In this document: in pieces, positions 5,078 to 5,467 of the stretch
Position numbering within the stretch: the first letter of the stretch is position 1
How the letters are laid out: each line of letters begins with the position of its first letter
Source: VGWB01 sp964480945
GTDB lineage: Bacteria > Bacteroidota > Ignavibacteria > UBA10030
Length of the DNA stretch: 5,467 nucleotides
Assembly (NCBI GenBank): GCA_964480945.1
Contig: CAYZRX010000126.1
Span: 1 to 5,467 of the forward strand
Direction of reading: 5' to 3'
Position numbers and translations under genes: made by a program
The notes under the pieces: model-generated
Told to the model about the DNA's origin: nothing
Seen by the model: only the letters and a program-made list of their open reading frames with translations
Databases searched by the model: none

Positions 5078-5467
5078 ATGACGGACTTGAGCGTCTATCG
5101 CGGGTACGGGGAGGAACTTGAGAGGCGGCTGCGACTGAAAACGTTCCCTGTGGCAATAAGACTGCTGGAAAGAGAATCAGACATTCCCAAAGGCGCGATG
5201 CGACCTCTTGAGGATTTCGGTTATCACCTGTCTCTTTGTCAGGCGTTCCAGCTTTCACGTCGTGAGGGCCAGGTAATAGCCATGCTGAAAGAAGACATGT
5301 GGTGCTTTGAACCGGTCGTCGGTTACGGACTTGCAGAGCCGCCAGAGTATTTCCTAGAGGGACACAACCGCTACCCGAACGACGTAGCGAGTCTGGAAGC
5401 GGGCAGTCACTACGCTCGTGAGTTCCCTCGTTTGGAAGTCGGCAAGTACGTCGGTGTGGTGTCGGCA
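5078..5467 (+). CDS. DUF169 domain-containing protein (COG2043), N-terminal part
   Basis: The first 130 codons of a gene that continues past the right edge with no stop in the window. From family memory, DUF169 proteins carry a sequence very like the one here: LKTFPVAIRLL (20-30), IPKGAMRP (36-43), FGYHLSLCQAFQLSRREG (47-64), KEDMWCFEPVVGYGLAEPPE (71-90), YFLEG and NRYPNDV (91-103), and EFPRLEVGKYVGVVSA (115-130). Cysteines C54 (SLCQAF) and C76 (MWCFEP) sit in the two best-kept motifs and could bind metal or a cofactor, but the biochemical role of the family is not established. The domain usually extends to around 220-240 residues, so roughly half is visible. There is no signal peptide, so the protein should be cytoplasmic, unlike its exported neighbours. 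It follows the structured leader and probably forms a separate transcription unit. Confidence 0.92.
   Translation, partial: MTDLSVYRGYGEELERRLRLKTFPVAIRLLERESDIPKGAMRPLEDFGYHLSLCQAFQLSRREGQVIAMLKEDMWCFEPVVGYGLAEPPEYFLEGHNRYPNDVASLEAGSHYAREFPRLEVGKYVGVVSA

Overview
The window reads as ordinary chromosomal DNA, about half G+C, from a Gram-negative-type bacterium. Every supported gene is on the + strand. Three things hint at the Bacteroidota/Chlorobiota/Ignavibacteriota (FCB) group: a carboxypeptidase-regulatory-like domain fused to a YfbK-type von Willebrand A protein, a lipoprotein with a lipobox, and intergenic palindromes containing CTGAGC and GTCGAAG. Strong Shine-Dalgarno (SD) sites precede three genes, which fits Ignavibacteria- or Chlorobi-like lineages better than typical Bacteroidia. 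This placement is inference from gene style; no marker gene is present.

Layout. Positions 1-209 hold the C-terminal end of a Cu(I) P1B-type ATPase. Positions 210-782 have no gene. They carry three palindromic elements with a shared design and different stem sequences, then a plausible sigma70-like promoter. Positions 783-1220 encode a small four-helix membrane protein that I do not recognise. Positions 1338-3167 encode a secreted 609-residue protein of the YfbK type (CarboxypepD_reg, vWF_A N-terminal region, VWA with an intact metal site, C-terminal YfbK/DUF3520 region). Its stop codon lies inside a predicted three-way-junction fold. Positions 3309-3758 encode a compact secreted M23 (LytM-type) metallopeptidase. 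After 36 bases, 3795-4847 encode a lipoprotein with an N-terminal beta-rich region and five propeller-like repeats. A 230-base leader with several inverted repeats leads to a DUF169 (COG2043) gene starting at 5078 and running off the right edge.

How they may work together. The VWA protein, the M23 peptidase and the lipoprotein are all exported and consecutive, so an envelope role (peptidoglycan trimming, adhesion or scaffolding) is a reasonable guess. The peptidase and lipoprotein are close enough to be co-transcribed. The copper ATPase at the left and the DUF169 gene at the right look like separate units. I see no CRISPR array, insertion sequence, tRNA, rRNA or phage gene. The most unusual signals are the palindrome family at 267-489, the nested fold at 3127-3202, and the structured leader before the DUF169 gene.
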